Assembly (NCBI GenBank): GCA_025362495.1
Contig: JANYGI010000020.1
Location: 1 to 64,000 of the forward strand
Direction of reading: 5' to 3'
DNA length: 64,000 bases
Source of the DNA: Byssovorax sp.
GTDB taxonomy: Bacteria > Myxococcota_A > Polyangia > Polyangiales > Polyangiaceae
The translations under genes and the position numbers were made by a program. A model generated the notes under the pieces. The model did not search any database, was not told the origin of the DNA, and was given only the letters and a program-made list of their open reading frames with translations. Shown here one piece after another: positions 37,974 to 47,064 of the stretch (position 1 is the first letter of the stretch; each line of letters starts with the position of its first letter).

Positions 37974-40244
37974 GTGACCACCGAGTTGACTCCCCTGCCG
38001 GGGGACTCCCAGCCTTCTTCTGCGCCCACCTCCACGCCGACTCCGTCCGCCGCCTTCATCGACACGGGCGATCCGGCGCAGTACCTGAACCGCGAGCTGT
38101 CCTGGCTCGAGTTCAACGCGCGCGTGCTCGCGGAGGCTGGCTCGTCGGAGGTCCCGCTCTTCGAGCGCCTGAAGTTCCTCGGGATCTTCTTCTCCAACCT
38201 CGACGAGTTCTTCATGGTCCGCGTGGCCGGGCTGCAGGCTCAGATCCTGCGCACGATCACCGAGCTTCCGCCCGACGGCCTGCTCCCGCACGAGCAGCTC
38301 GTGGCGATAAGCTCCCGCGTCCACTCGCTCGTCGACTCGGCCTACAAGCTCTTCAACGCCGAGGTCATGCCCGCGATGAAGCGCGCCGGCATCGTGATCA
38401 TGCGCCCGGAAGAGCTCGCCCCGCTCGAGCTCGCCGCCCTCGACGAGCGCTTTCGCACCGACATTTTCCCGGTATTGACGCCGCTGGCGATCGATCCCGG
38501 CCACCCGTTCCCGCACCTCCGCAACAAGACGATCAACCTCGGGATCATGTTCTCGCGGGAGCACGACGGCCAGGAGCCGGGCTTCGGCGTGATCCAGGTC
38601 CCGGCGATGCTGAGCCGCCTGATCCGCGTCCGCGTCGAGGGCACCATCCGCGCGTTCGTGCTGCTCGAAGACGTGATCGCCCGCCACGTGACCGAGTTCT
38701 TCCCGTCGGCGCGCCTCCGCGGCACCTACGCGTTTCGCGTCACGCGCAACTGGGATCTCGAGATCGACGAAGAAGAAGGCGAGGATCTCCTCCAGACGAT
38801 CCAGGCCGAGCTCCGCCGCCGCGATCGCGGCAACGCGGTGCGGATCGAGATCGGCATCATCGGCATCGGAGAGGGCGTCGACGCCAGCGTGCAGCGCCTC
38901 TGCCGCGCCATCCACGTCGATCCCGCGCTCGACGTCTACCGCGTCCAGGGGCCGCTCTACATCACCGATCTGCTCGGGATCACGGCCGACGACGAGCGAC
39001 GCGAGCACCGCGACGAGCCCTTCGCCTCCCAGGTCACCCCGCCGATGCGCGAGGTCGACGACATCTTCGCCGTCATCCGCGAGCGCGACGTGCTCCTCCA
39101 CCACCCGTACGACTCGTTCGATCCGGTGGTGGAGTTCGTCTCCCGCGCCGCCGACGATCCCAACGTCCTCGCCATCAAGCAGACTCTGTACCGGACCGGC
39201 GGCGACTCGCCGATCCTCAAGGCGCTGGCGCGAGCGGCCGAGTCCGGCAAGCAGGTGACCGCCATCGTCGAGCTCAAGGCCCGCTTCGACGAGGCCAGCA
39301 ACATCCAGTGGGCGCGCACCCTGGAGCAGAGCGGCGTGCAGGTGATCTACGGCCTCCTCGGCCTGAAGACGCACGTCAAAGCCCTGCTCGTCGTCCGCCG
39401 CGAGAAGGCCGACAGGCTCCGTCGGTACGTCCACCTCTCCACCGGCAACTACAACCCTCAGACGGCGCGGCTCTACACCGATCTCGGCCTCTTCACGGCC
39501 AACCGCGAGATCGGCGAAGACGTCACCTCGCTCTTCAACCTGCTCACGGGCTACAGCGCTCCTTCCAAGTGGAACCGCCTCGTGGTCGCGCCGCTCGGCC
39601 TGCACGAGGCCGTCCTCGGCCTGATCACCCGCGAGGCCGCCCACGCGCGCGCCGGGCGCCCCGCGCAGATCATCGCCCAGATGAACTCGCTCGTGGACGT
39701 CGACGTGATCGACGCGCTCTACCGCGCCTCGCAGGCCGGGGTGGACATCAAGCTCAACGTCCGTGGCATCTGCTGCCTGCGGCCGGGGATACCGGGGCTC
39801 TCGGATCGCATCCACGTGCGGGCGATCATCGACCGCTTCCTCGAGCACACCCGCGTCTTCCGCTTCCTCAACGGCGGCAGCGAAGAGGTCTACATGTCGA
39901 GCGCCGACTGGATGCCTCGCAACTTCCACCGCCGGGTCGAGGTGCTGATTCCGATCCTCGACGCCAGCGTGCGCGAGCGGATCACCGGCAACATGGATAT
40001 CCTCTTCGCCGACAACGTGAAGACCTGGGAGCTCAACCGCGAGGGCAAGTACCTGCGGCATGTCGCCCCGGTGGGCGCTCCTGCGGTGCGCGCGCAACAC
40101 CGCTTCACCGAGCTCGCCCGCGAGCGCGCCAAGCTCACCGATCCGCTGATGCGCACCGGGAGGTTTCACATTCTCCAGGTACCTCCGAGCCTGGCGGAAG
40201 AGGCGCGTCGGACCAAGAACGGGAAGAAGAAGAAGCTCCAGTAG
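37974..40244 (+). CDS. ppk: Polyphosphate kinase 1
   Basis: 756 aa from GTG 37974. The N-terminal block YLNRELSWLEFNARVL, the middle LDEFFMVRVAGL, and the phospholipase-D-like catalytic half are all present. The phosphorylated histidine is H487 in RYVHLSTGNYNPQTARLYTD. Further blocks are IKQTLYRTGGDSPI, LKARFDEASNI and VRGICCLRPGIPG. It makes polyphosphate reversibly from ATP, a store linked to stress survival and, in myxobacteria, development. It lies ~100 bp after thiS and probably has its own promoter. Confidence 0.95.
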   Translation: MTTELTPLPGDSQPSSAPTSTPTPSAAFIDTGDPAQYLNRELSWLEFNARVLAEAGSSEVPLFERLKFLGIFFSNLDEFFMVRVAGLQAQILRTITELPPDGLLPHEQLVAISSRVHSLVDSAYKLFNAEVMPAMKRAGIVIMRPEELAPLELAALDERFRTDIFPVLTPLAIDPGHPFPHLRNKTINLGIMFSREHDGQEPGFGVIQVPAMLSRLIRVRVEGTIRAFVLLEDVIARHVTEFFPSARLRGTYAFRVTRNWDLEIDEEEGEDLLQTIQAELRRRDRGNAVRIEIGIIGIGEGVDASVQRLCRAIHVDPALDVYRVQGPLYITDLLGITADDERREHRDEPFASQVTPPMREVDDIFAVIRERDVLLHHPYDSFDPVVEFVSRAADDPNVLAIKQTLYRTGGDSPILKALARAAESGKQVTAIVELKARFDEASNIQWARTLEQSGVQVIYGLLGLKTHVKALLVVRREKADRLRRYVHLSTGNYNPQTARLYTDLGLFTANREIGEDVTSLFNLLTGYSAPSKWNRLVVAPLGLHEAVLGLITREAAHARAGRPAQIIAQMNSLVDVDVIDALYRASQAGVDIKLNVRGICCLRPGIPGLSDRIHVRAIIDRFLEHTRVFRFLNGGSEEVYMSSADWMPRNFHRRVEVLIPILDASVRERITGNMDILFADNVKTWELNREGKYLRHVAPVGAPAVRAQHRFTELARERAKLTDPLMRTGRFHILQVPPSLAEEARRTKNGKKKKLQ

Positions 40245-40301
40245 CGAGCCGCGGTGACGATCGGGGGACTTTGCGGCGTCGTTCGGGGTAGAACGCGCCG
40301 C

Positions 40302-41195
40302 ATGAAGACCCACGCGGCCGCTGCTACGCGCCCTCGCTCCGGCCTCGGCCTCGTCACGTCGGTGCGCGCGCGCGGCCGCGGGATCATCGTGCTCGCGGGG
40401 CCGTCGTCGTGCGGCAAGGGAGCGGTCGCGGCCGCGCTGCGCAAGACGCTGCACCTGCCCCCCGAGAACCACCTCTCGATGGGCGAGGCGCTGCGCGAGA
40501 TCGTCGACAAATCCGCGGCGGATCCCTCGTTTCGCGCCACCGTCGGCGAGCGCTACGGCGTCCACGCCGACCGCGGCATCTTCGACGCCGGGGTGACGCC
40601 GCCCGCGATCGTGCAGAAGGCGCGGCAGTACGAGGGCGAGCTCCGCGAGCGCTTCGGCCCGAACCCGACGCAGGTCGACTGGCTCTCGCTCTGCGTGACG
40701 GCGGGCCTGCTCGTGCCCGACGCGTGGAGCGAGCGGATCATCGAGGGCGTGATCGCCGCGCGCGCCGCGCAGGACGAGGTGCTGATCCTCCTCGACGGTT
40801 ACCCGCGCACCGAGGTCGCCGCGCGCCACGTGCTCGATCTGTCGTCGCGCCTCGGCATCGGGATCCTGAAGGTGATCCACCTCAGCATCAGCAAGGGCGA
40901 GATGCACCGGCGCGCCCTCGGCCGCGCCCGCATGGACGACACCGAGCAGATGCTGGAGCGTCGTTATCAGTTCTACATCGACCACGTGCAGCCCGCGATG
41001 GAGACGCTCAAGGCCAACCTCGGCAGCCACTCGGTCGCGCTGATCGACGCGCAGCAGCCCTCGTATCTGCCCGACGGTAGCCTCGATCTCGAGGGCTCGG
41101 TCCGCAACGTCGCCCACGCGGTGCTCGTCGCGCTCGGGGTCTCGCGGCACATCCTCGATCACCTCGAAGAGGGCCCGACCACCGGCCCCGCTTGA
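40302..41195 (+). CDS. Adenylate-kinase-like nucleoside monophosphate kinase
   Basis: 297 aa from ATG 40302. The Walker A loop is GPSSCGKG (33-40), the NMP-binding region reads NHLSMGEALREIVD, and LLDGYPRTEVAARH matches the LDGFPRT block of adenylate kinases. At 297 aa it is about 80 residues longer than standard Adk, with an insert between the P-loop and LDGYPRT (GPNPTQVDWLSLCVTAGLLVPD) and no zinc-type LID cysteines. A housekeeping adk is usually next to secY, so this could be a paralogue with changed specificity. Confidence 0.8.
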   Translation: MKTHAAAATRPRSGLGLVTSVRARGRGIIVLAGPSSCGKGAVAAALRKTLHLPPENHLSMGEALREIVDKSAADPSFRATVGERYGVHADRGIFDAGVTPPAIVQKARQYEGELRERFGPNPTQVDWLSLCVTAGLLVPDAWSERIIEGVIAARAAQDEVLILLDGYPRTEVAARHVLDLSSRLGIGILKVIHLSISKGEMHRRALGRARMDDTEQMLERRYQFYIDHVQPAMETLKANLGSHSVALIDAQQPSYLPDGSLDLEGSVRNVAHAVLVALGVSRHILDHLEEGPTTGPA

Positions 41196-41261
41196 CCGAT
41201 TCTTTTTGCTCGCGTTCGCGGGTGGGAGCGCTCGATACTCGCGATCGAGGTGGCTCCCATC

Positions 41262-43817
41262 ATGCGTGCAGCGGCATTTCTCGGCGGCTCCGGGCTCGCG
41301 ACTCTCGTCCTCCTTTTCGCGCCGGTGGTGTATGCCGGGGAAGGGGACGCGGGCGCGCCCTTCGGCATGTTGCCCATCGTCGACGAGGTAACGGTCGGCG
41401 ATCCGGCGGATCCCCACCCGATCTACGAGGATCCCCCGGGCGCGACCCAGGTCGGCATGGTGCTCGGACAGCCGGCGCGATCGATGGCGATGGCCGACGC
41501 CGCGCGGGTGTTCGCGTACAAGATCGGCGCGGGAAAGGGCCTCGTCGCGGGGCAGACGTACCTGCTCGTCGTCGATTATCCCGAGGACGCGTCACGGCAG
41601 ATGGTGATCGTCAACCGCGGCAACGACGCGACCCGGACGCTCGCCACGGGGCAGACGATCGGTGACGCGCGCGAGTCGTACACCTACCCTGCGCCCGAGT
41701 CGGTGAAATACCCGCTCTCGGGAAAGTGGGAGACCTACCGCTCGATGTTCGTGCTCCACGAGCGCTTCCAGGGCGTCAAGGGCGTGCGCGACGCCGACAA
41801 GCTCGTTTACCCGGACAAGCCCGCGGACGGCTTCTGGGTGGCGATTGGCCAGTTCCGCAAGAAGGACTCTCCGCTCGACGCCGGCGCCTCGGTCGCCCAC
41901 ATCCGCCTCTACGCGGTGCCCTCGCCCGAGAAGCTCGATCTCGCCGTCAATTACCCTCCGACCGAGCTCCCGCGGCGTCACGTGTTCTGGCGCGAGGAGA
42001 TGGCCGATATCGCGATCTCCTCGGGCGATCCCCAGACCCGCGCCTTCGCGAAGTCGATCGACTGGTACGACGCCAAGATGAAGCTGGCGCGGTTCCTCGG
42101 GGTCAACACCTTCACCAAGGACTTGATGGAGTTCGGCTACAACCAGAACTGGGACTCCACCCCGCACGGCGGCAACGCCTGGGTGAACCAGGGCAATCAG
42201 CCCGAGCTGTGGGGGCAGATCGTCGACGCGGCGACCAAGAACGGGATGAGCGTGCTGCCCTATTACGAGTACGCGGGCGCGAAGGGCGGCGGCACGAACG
42301 GGGTGGCCTCGTACGGGTATCAGCGGCACTGTCGCCCGCTCGGCGATCGGCCCAACGACGCGTTCTCGGACGTCTCGTGGTCGGAGGACGCCTGCATCGA
42401 CGTGAGCGATCCCGCGGCCCTCGACGACGTGAAGAACGTGCTCGACGCGACGATTGGCATCTTCAAAGACAAGGCCTCGTTCGTCGGCGCGTGGTTTCGC
42501 ACCCGCTCGACCAACTGGCCGGTGAGCTTCGCCGACGAGACGCTGGGCCGCTTCGGCGCCGAGGAAAGCGCCGGAGTCACCCCGACGCGTGATCAGCTCA
42601 AGGCCGACGCGGCCCTGCTCCAGAAGTACTACGGGTGGTGGTTCGGCAAGCGGCGCGACTACCTGGTGGCCATTCGCGACTGGCTCCGTGTCAATGCGGC
42701 TCCCGACGCGTCGGTGCTCTTCACGTCGTACATCGAGGAGTCGCTGCACGCGCCCGAGTACTCGGACTGGGCCACGCCCACCGACGATCTCCCGAGCTGG
42801 AACACCGTCAACGGCACCGATCCCTGGAAATACCGCTTCAATCCGCTCGACTGGAGCCAGTACGTGAGCGACGGGAAATTCCTGGAGATGGTCACCAGGA
42901 TGAAGCCGCCTTCGGCAGACACCCTCGCGAGCCACGGCGCCGAGAACGATCACAGCGCACCTCCCGCGGATCCTGGCCTGTATGCCACCGTGGACGACGT
43001 CTACATGACGATGCCGTTCAGCCGCCTGTTCACCGTCTCTTCGGCCGCCGCGTTCGATGCGTTCCGCGAGAAATCGGGCCTGGCGATGGTCCGCCATTTC
43101 AAACTCAACGAGGAGGACGGGCAGAACCCCGGCGGCGATGGCCCGATGAGCAAGACGCTCGGCTACTTCGTGTCCGACGTCGATCACGCCGGCCCGTACT
43201 CGATGCTGGCCGAGGCGCGCGCCGTGGGCTACGGCGATCCGCGCTTCATTGGCTATCTGTCGTCGAGCAACTTCAGCCGCGGCTTCCCCGAGTACACGCG
43301 GGCGTTCGACGCGGCGTTCCTCGCGCTCCCGGCGCTGCCGAGCGTGCTTCAGGCGGGCGCAGCCGGAGATCCCGAGGTGATGGTCCGCGCGATCACGACG
43401 CCGAAATACGGTACGTACTACGCCGTGGTGAACGTGGGAATGACGTCGAAGAAGGATGTGAAGGTCACCCTCGCCGCGGACGGCGCGGCGCAGGATCTCG
43501 TCACCGGCGGGGCGATTGATCGCAACGCAGGCGCCGTGACACTCTCGTTCTTCCCGGGGCAGCTCTACGCTCTTCACGTCGGCGCTCCGGTGACGACGAG
43601 CAGCACGAGCACCGGTGTGGGCGCGGGCGGCAGCAGCGGAGTCACCGGCGGAGCGGGCGGCAGCGGAGGCGCGGGCTCCGCGAGCGGCGGATCGAGCGGC
43701 TGTGGATGTCGCATCGGCGGCGAGGGTGAGCCCGCAGGAGGTGCGCTGGTGCTCGCCGCGGGCGCGATGATTCGCGTGCTACGTCGACGCCGCCGCAATC
43801 GTCAAGTCAGCACCTGA
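41262..43817 (+). CDS. Secreted glycosidase-like protein with MYXO-CTERM-type tail
   Basis: 851 aa from ATG 41262 (GTG 41250 is an alternative), with a Sec signal peptide ending VVYA-GE. An N-terminal beta-rich domain (~30-230) is followed by a large region with TIM-barrel-like glycoside hydrolase wording (LARFLGVNTFTKDLMEFGYNQNW, GMSVLPYYEYAGAKG, DEWL-like YLVAIRDWLRVNAAPDASVLFTSYIEESLH) and a C-terminal beta domain. The tail has a Gly/Ser/Thr linker, CGC, a hydrophobic helix and RRRRRNR, the MYXO-CTERM sorting pattern for cell-surface anchoring. Family and substrate are not certain; catalytic acids cannot be assigned by eye. Confidence 0.7.
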   Translation: MRAAAFLGGSGLATLVLLFAPVVYAGEGDAGAPFGMLPIVDEVTVGDPADPHPIYEDPPGATQVGMVLGQPARSMAMADAARVFAYKIGAGKGLVAGQTYLLVVDYPEDASRQMVIVNRGNDATRTLATGQTIGDARESYTYPAPESVKYPLSGKWETYRSMFVLHERFQGVKGVRDADKLVYPDKPADGFWVAIGQFRKKDSPLDAGASVAHIRLYAVPSPEKLDLAVNYPPTELPRRHVFWREEMADIAISSGDPQTRAFAKSIDWYDAKMKLARFLGVNTFTKDLMEFGYNQNWDSTPHGGNAWVNQGNQPELWGQIVDAATKNGMSVLPYYEYAGAKGGGTNGVASYGYQRHCRPLGDRPNDAFSDVSWSEDACIDVSDPAALDDVKNVLDATIGIFKDKASFVGAWFRTRSTNWPVSFADETLGRFGAEESAGVTPTRDQLKADAALLQKYYGWWFGKRRDYLVAIRDWLRVNAAPDASVLFTSYIEESLHAPEYSDWATPTDDLPSWNTVNGTDPWKYRFNPLDWSQYVSDGKFLEMVTRMKPPSADTLASHGAENDHSAPPADPGLYATVDDVYMTMPFSRLFTVSSAAAFDAFREKSGLAMVRHFKLNEEDGQNPGGDGPMSKTLGYFVSDVDHAGPYSMLAEARAVGYGDPRFIGYLSSSNFSRGFPEYTRAFDAAFLALPALPSVLQAGAAGDPEVMVRAITTPKYGTYYAVVNVGMTSKKDVKVTLAADGAAQDLVTGGAIDRNAGAVTLSFFPGQLYALHVGAPVTTSSTSTGVGAGGSSGVTGGAGGSGGAGSASGGSSGCGCRIGGEGEPAGGALVLAAGAMIRVLRRRRRNRQVST

Positions 43818-44090
43818 TCAACAGGCCCCCGGGAAAGTGCAAGGGAGGAGGTACATTCCTCCCACGCACATCTGATCGGGGAAGTGCTGGTCGGTCCCGC
43901 TCTGGTTGTCGAACGAACAGTCGAGCTGGAACGACTGGGTCTCGTCGACCACGATCTTCTGCACGTCGAAGAGGGCCGGCTTGGGCTCGGACCAAGTGGT
44001 GGTCTCGAAGAGGAGCTGGCCAGTCTCTTTCACGCTCATCTTGAAATGCGCGCCGCCCAAGAGAGAGTGACCGGAGCCGGGCAGCGGCAA
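43818..44090 (-). pseudogene. C-terminal fragment of a copper-monooxygenase-like protein
   Basis: About 90 codons without a proper start (only TTG 44090). The peptide (GHSLLGGAHFKMSV... PALFDVQKIVVDETQSFQLDCSFDNQSGTDQHFPDQMCVGG) parallels the end of the lipoprotein at 22655-23719 (THQHQLGTEMRVWYGG... ECTWNNTTPNPVTFGEGFNDEMC). It begins abruptly 12 bases beyond the stop of the M15 peptidase gene. A 5' deletion is the simplest reading. Confidence 0.6.
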
Positions 44091-44102
44091 CAGCGAGGTT
44101 GC

Positions 44103-44882
44103 CTATTTTGTGATCTTGTCGGGATCGCCGAGGAACTCGAAATGCATCGTGTCTTCGAGCGTGTCGTTGCCGAGCCAGTCGAAGCCGAATCGCTCGAACG
44201 CCTTGATCCAGGCCTTCGGGAGGGTGGTGCGCTTCGTCACGTCACCGGGGTTCTTGCAGATCGGGTTGTTCGGCCAGGGCTCGACGCACTTGCAACAAGG
44301 GTTCTTGTCGGGATCGATGTCGATCGCGATGCCGTAGAGGTGATTGGACACCTCGACCCCGCGGTAGGTGTTGGATTCGCGGAAGCCGCCAATCGCCCGC
44401 GGCTTGTAGCGCGAGGCGCCCGTGGCCGTCTTGAGGAGGCGCTTCTCGACGCAGGCCAGGGCGGGAGCGATCTTGGCGTGGATCGAGATCGGCAGCCCCA
44501 TGAAGTGGACTGTCTTGGCCTGGGAGTGCGAGCTCGTCCCGGCGGCATGAGCGGTGTCGTCGTCGGGGAAACCGTAGCGCTCGGTCCGCCAGCGGACGGC
44601 CTCGGCCTGCTTCTTCGTGTCGATCATCCCCTTCTGCAGGAAGGATCGTCGCTCGAGGAACTTCTGCGGCGGCTGGACGCGGCAGCCGTACTCGAACACG
44701 CCGCGCGCGCCGCTGTGGCCCTTGGCGAAGGCCGAGGGCTCGCCCGCGAGGTCCCACGCGCCCACGGTGACGAGGCCCACCGCCGCGGCGACGAGGGCGC
44801 GCGGCAAGGCGCGTGATCCTGAGCGATTTTCGAGGAGGGAACCCACGCGGGGTTCATAGACGAAGACCCCCGGGGGCGCCAT
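44103..44882 (-). CDS. M15-family (VanY/M15C-like) D-Ala-D-Ala carboxypeptidase-type peptidase
   Basis: 259 aa. One N-terminal hydrophobic segment (LPRALVAAAVGLVTVGAWDLA) gives export or anchoring. Zinc-site motifs are SNHLYGIAIDIDPDKN (H...D) and DTMHFEF (last His). GGFRES and WIKAFERFGFDW also match the M15C group. These enzymes trim peptidoglycan stems or act as endolysin-like peptidases in the periplasm. A CCKC...C insert after the first ligand is unusual. Self-directed wall remodelling or predation are both possible. Confidence 0.85.
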   Translation of the reverse strand: MAPPGVFVYEPRVGSLLENRSGSRALPRALVAAAVGLVTVGAWDLAGEPSAFAKGHSGARGVFEYGCRVQPPQKFLERRSFLQKGMIDTKKQAEAVRWRTERYGFPDDDTAHAAGTSSHSQAKTVHFMGLPISIHAKIAPALACVEKRLLKTATGASRYKPRAIGGFRESNTYRGVEVSNHLYGIAIDIDPDKNPCCKCVEPWPNNPICKNPGDVTKRTTLPKAWIKAFERFGFDWLGNDTLEDTMHFEFLGDPDKITK

Positions 44883-44917
44883 TCAATGGGCGCGGCCCCG
44901 GGGTGTCGAATTTCAGC

Positions 44918-45740
44918 TCACGGCGTGACGGTGAGCGTGGGGAGCTGCGTGTTGACGCACGATCCGCTGCTGCAATCGGCCGCGGCGTTGCACTGGACAC
45001 AGCTGCTGCCGGCGTTGCAGACGACGCCGCCGTTCTGTGCGCAAGTGGTCCCGAGCGCTACCGGCGTGTGCACGGGAGCACCGTTGACGCACGCGTCCAT
45101 GGTGCACTGATTACCGTCGGTCGAGGGATCGTTCGCGTCGGTGACGCTGACGATCGCACCGGCGCCGTTGCACTGGTTCACGTGGCAGTCGCCGCCGAGC
45201 TGCATCGTGGTGAGGGTGCCCGCCGGCTGGAACGCTAGGCCGCAGGCGCCGCCCGTGCAGGTGCGCGACTGACACTCGGTATCCATTCCAGGGCAATCGG
45301 TGGCCATGTTGCAGCCAAGGCATGCTCCCATGCTGTTGCAGACGAGGCCGACGCCGCACGAGGTGCCCTGAGGGAGCGCCGGGTTCGAGGGGACGCCGGC
45401 CGTGCACACGTCGCTGTGCAGGCCTTCCCGTCGACAGGAACATCGGCATCGTTCACGGCGCTCGTGACGGCGCCGTTGCCATCGCAGACCTCGTCCTCGC
45501 AGTTGCCGACGGTCTGCATCGCGGCCTTGGTGCCCGCGGGGACCATCGTGGTGCCGCACTGGCTCGCGACGCAGGTGGCCGTGATGCAGACGCTGCCCGT
45601 GGCGGGGCAATCGACACTTCGCCGCCGGTACCGGCGCCCGACGTGCTACTTCCTGCGAGGGAGTCGCTTCCGCAGCCGAGGGCGGATGGAAGTAGCGCGA
45701 GGGCGGAGGCGACTGCGAGATGGATAGGAGCAAGGCGCAT
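44918..45740 (-). pseudogene. Cysteine-rich lipoprotein gene with two frame breaks
   Basis: The start ATG 45740 opens a lipoprotein signal (ALALLPSALGC) and a Ser/Gly linker. Near 45610-45620 the reading must shift to continue as DCPATGSVCITATCVASQC..., and near 45413-45418 it must shift again to continue as SDVCTAGVPSNPALPQGTSC.... Each break is explained by one missing base in a short run. Joined, the protein is about 275 aa of repeating Cys-rich units (CNSMGACLGCNMATDC, CQSRTCTGGACGL, CVQCNAAADCSSGSC), common in myxobacterial surface proteins. It may be intact in reality. Confidence 0.65.
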
Positions 45741-45757
45741 GTTGGTTGTGCCAACAT
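45739..45757. promoter_or_regulatory. Inverted repeat covering the start codon of the Cys-rich lipoprotein gene
   Basis: ATGTTGG-TTGTG-CCAACAT: 7-bp arms and a 5-base spacer. Two bases of the minus-strand start codon (45738-45740) lie in one arm. It could be an operator, or an mRNA hairpin that limits initiation. Confidence 0.4.
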
Positions 45758-45952
45758 ACCGCAGGTCGGGGGCGGTGGGTGAGGGGATCCACCGGGAGCA
45801 CGCGAAGAAATGAAGCGAGGGCCGCTTGTCGTGCGCGCTGGGAAGGTTGTAGTGTCGCCTCGCGCCGAATTTATGCAGCCCGGCGACGTCGTTCGAGCGC
45901 GATTGAAGGTCCTTCCCTCGCCCGCCCATCACCACCCGAGGTTCACGCACTC

Positions 45953-46723
45953 ATGAGCATCGATATCACCCGCCCGCACATCGGCCGTATCTACGATTAC
46001 GTGCTCGGTGGCACCCACAACCACGAGGCGGATCGTCGCGCGGCCGAGGCGATCCTCGAGCTCGTGCCAGCTTATCCGCGCTGGGCGCGCCTCAATCGCT
46101 CCTTTCTCGGCCACGTGGGTAAGCGCTGGGCGGCGCTCGGGGTGACGCGGGTCCTCGACCTCGGGTCGGGCCTACCCACCCAGGGGCACTTCAACGAGCA
46201 CCTGCCCGGCGCCAAGATCCTTTTCACCGACTTCGATCCGCTCACGGTCGCGCAGGCCCAGCAGCTCCTCGCGTACACGTCCGACACGGCCTATGCCCTG
46301 ATCGACCTCACGGACCCGGACGCGCTCCTCGAGCAGGCGTCCTTCTTCTTCGAGGCCGAGCGGCGCCTCGCCGTGGGCTGCATCGGTATCATGTACTTCC
46401 TCTCCGACGACCAGATCCGGAGTCTGATGCAGCGCCTTCATGCCTTCTGCGCGCCTGGCAGCGTGATGGCGCTCAGCTTCCACCAGATGCCGGAAGGTCC
46501 CGACGCCGAGCTCATCAAGCAGGCGCTCGCCGAGTCCGCGCGGCACGCCCGGGTCAACTTCTACCTGCGCACGCCGGAGCAGATGGCCGAGCTCGTGACC
46601 CCGTGGCGCACCGTCGTCACGCGGCCCCTTCAAGAATGGGTCCGCGACGTGGCCGCTCCCGTCATCCGTCCCGAGGATCCCATCCATCGTCTGACGCTCT
46701 TCGGCGCCTTCGCGGAGCATTGA
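45953..46723 (+). CDS. SAM-dependent methyltransferase, DUF574 family
   Basis: 256 aa from ATG 45953. The opening RIYDYVLGGTHNHEADRRAAE and LNRSFLG, and the nucleotide-binding block VLDLGSGLPTQGHFNEHLPG with IDLTDPDALL, are the marks of the DUF574 (Methyltransf_19) family. The family is very common in Streptomyces and other actinobacteria and its substrate is unknown. Presence in a myxobacterium suggests old lateral transfer, though base composition does not stand out. A 10-bp hairpin follows the stop at once. Confidence 0.85.
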   Translation: MSIDITRPHIGRIYDYVLGGTHNHEADRRAAEAILELVPAYPRWARLNRSFLGHVGKRWAALGVTRVLDLGSGLPTQGHFNEHLPGAKILFTDFDPLTVAQAQQLLAYTSDTAYALIDLTDPDALLEQASFFFEAERRLAVGCIGIMYFLSDDQIRSLMQRLHAFCAPGSVMALSFHQMPEGPDAELIKQALAESARHARVNFYLRTPEQMAELVTPWRTVVTRPLQEWVRDVAAPVIRPEDPIHRLTLFGAFAEH

Positions 46724-47064
46724 GAGAGTGGCCGTTGATCGGCCACTCTGGAAATTCAGGCCAGACTCCGAGCCGCCGGGTCCGGTGACGCGTCACCACC
46801 TCGTCGCTCGCTCGCCGACGCCCTCTCGACCAGCCCGGGCGCTCGCGTGCCCCGCGACAGCGATGCCAGGGCTGGCGCGCGGCGACTCCCCTCGAACCGT
46901 CGAAAACCCCTGCAAACGCCGGCGGCACAGCCCGTGCTTTACCGGCAATCCTACCTCGACGGAGCGATCGCGCCCCGCCGGGACACGCCTCGTCTTGCTT
47001 GCTTTTGCTTGCTTTGCCTCCTCTTTCTTCTCCGTAGCTTCTCTTTGCTTGCACGGGAGCTTTG
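46724..47064. other. Intergenic region with hairpin and pyrimidine-rich leader
   Basis: About 340 bp. It begins with the hairpin 46725-46749 and ends with a C/T-rich tract (about 46985-47050) with repeated ttgctt units, just before the ATG at 47065. The promoter of the 47065-51073 operon must be here; no clear sigma70 box was found. Confidence 0.5.
46725..46749 (+). terminator. Hairpin after the DUF574 methyltransferase gene
   Basis: Perfect 10-bp stem (46725-46734 / 46740-46749) with a TTGAT loop, starting two bases after the stop codon. No T-run follows, but position and stability fit a transcript end. Confidence 0.6.

Noticed and set aside
37926..41417. 1163-codon open frame antisense to ppk and the adenylate-kinase-like gene
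   Set aside because: Covers the clearly recognisable ppk1 and kinase genes; low-complexity Arg/Val/Asp/His wording of a shadow frame.
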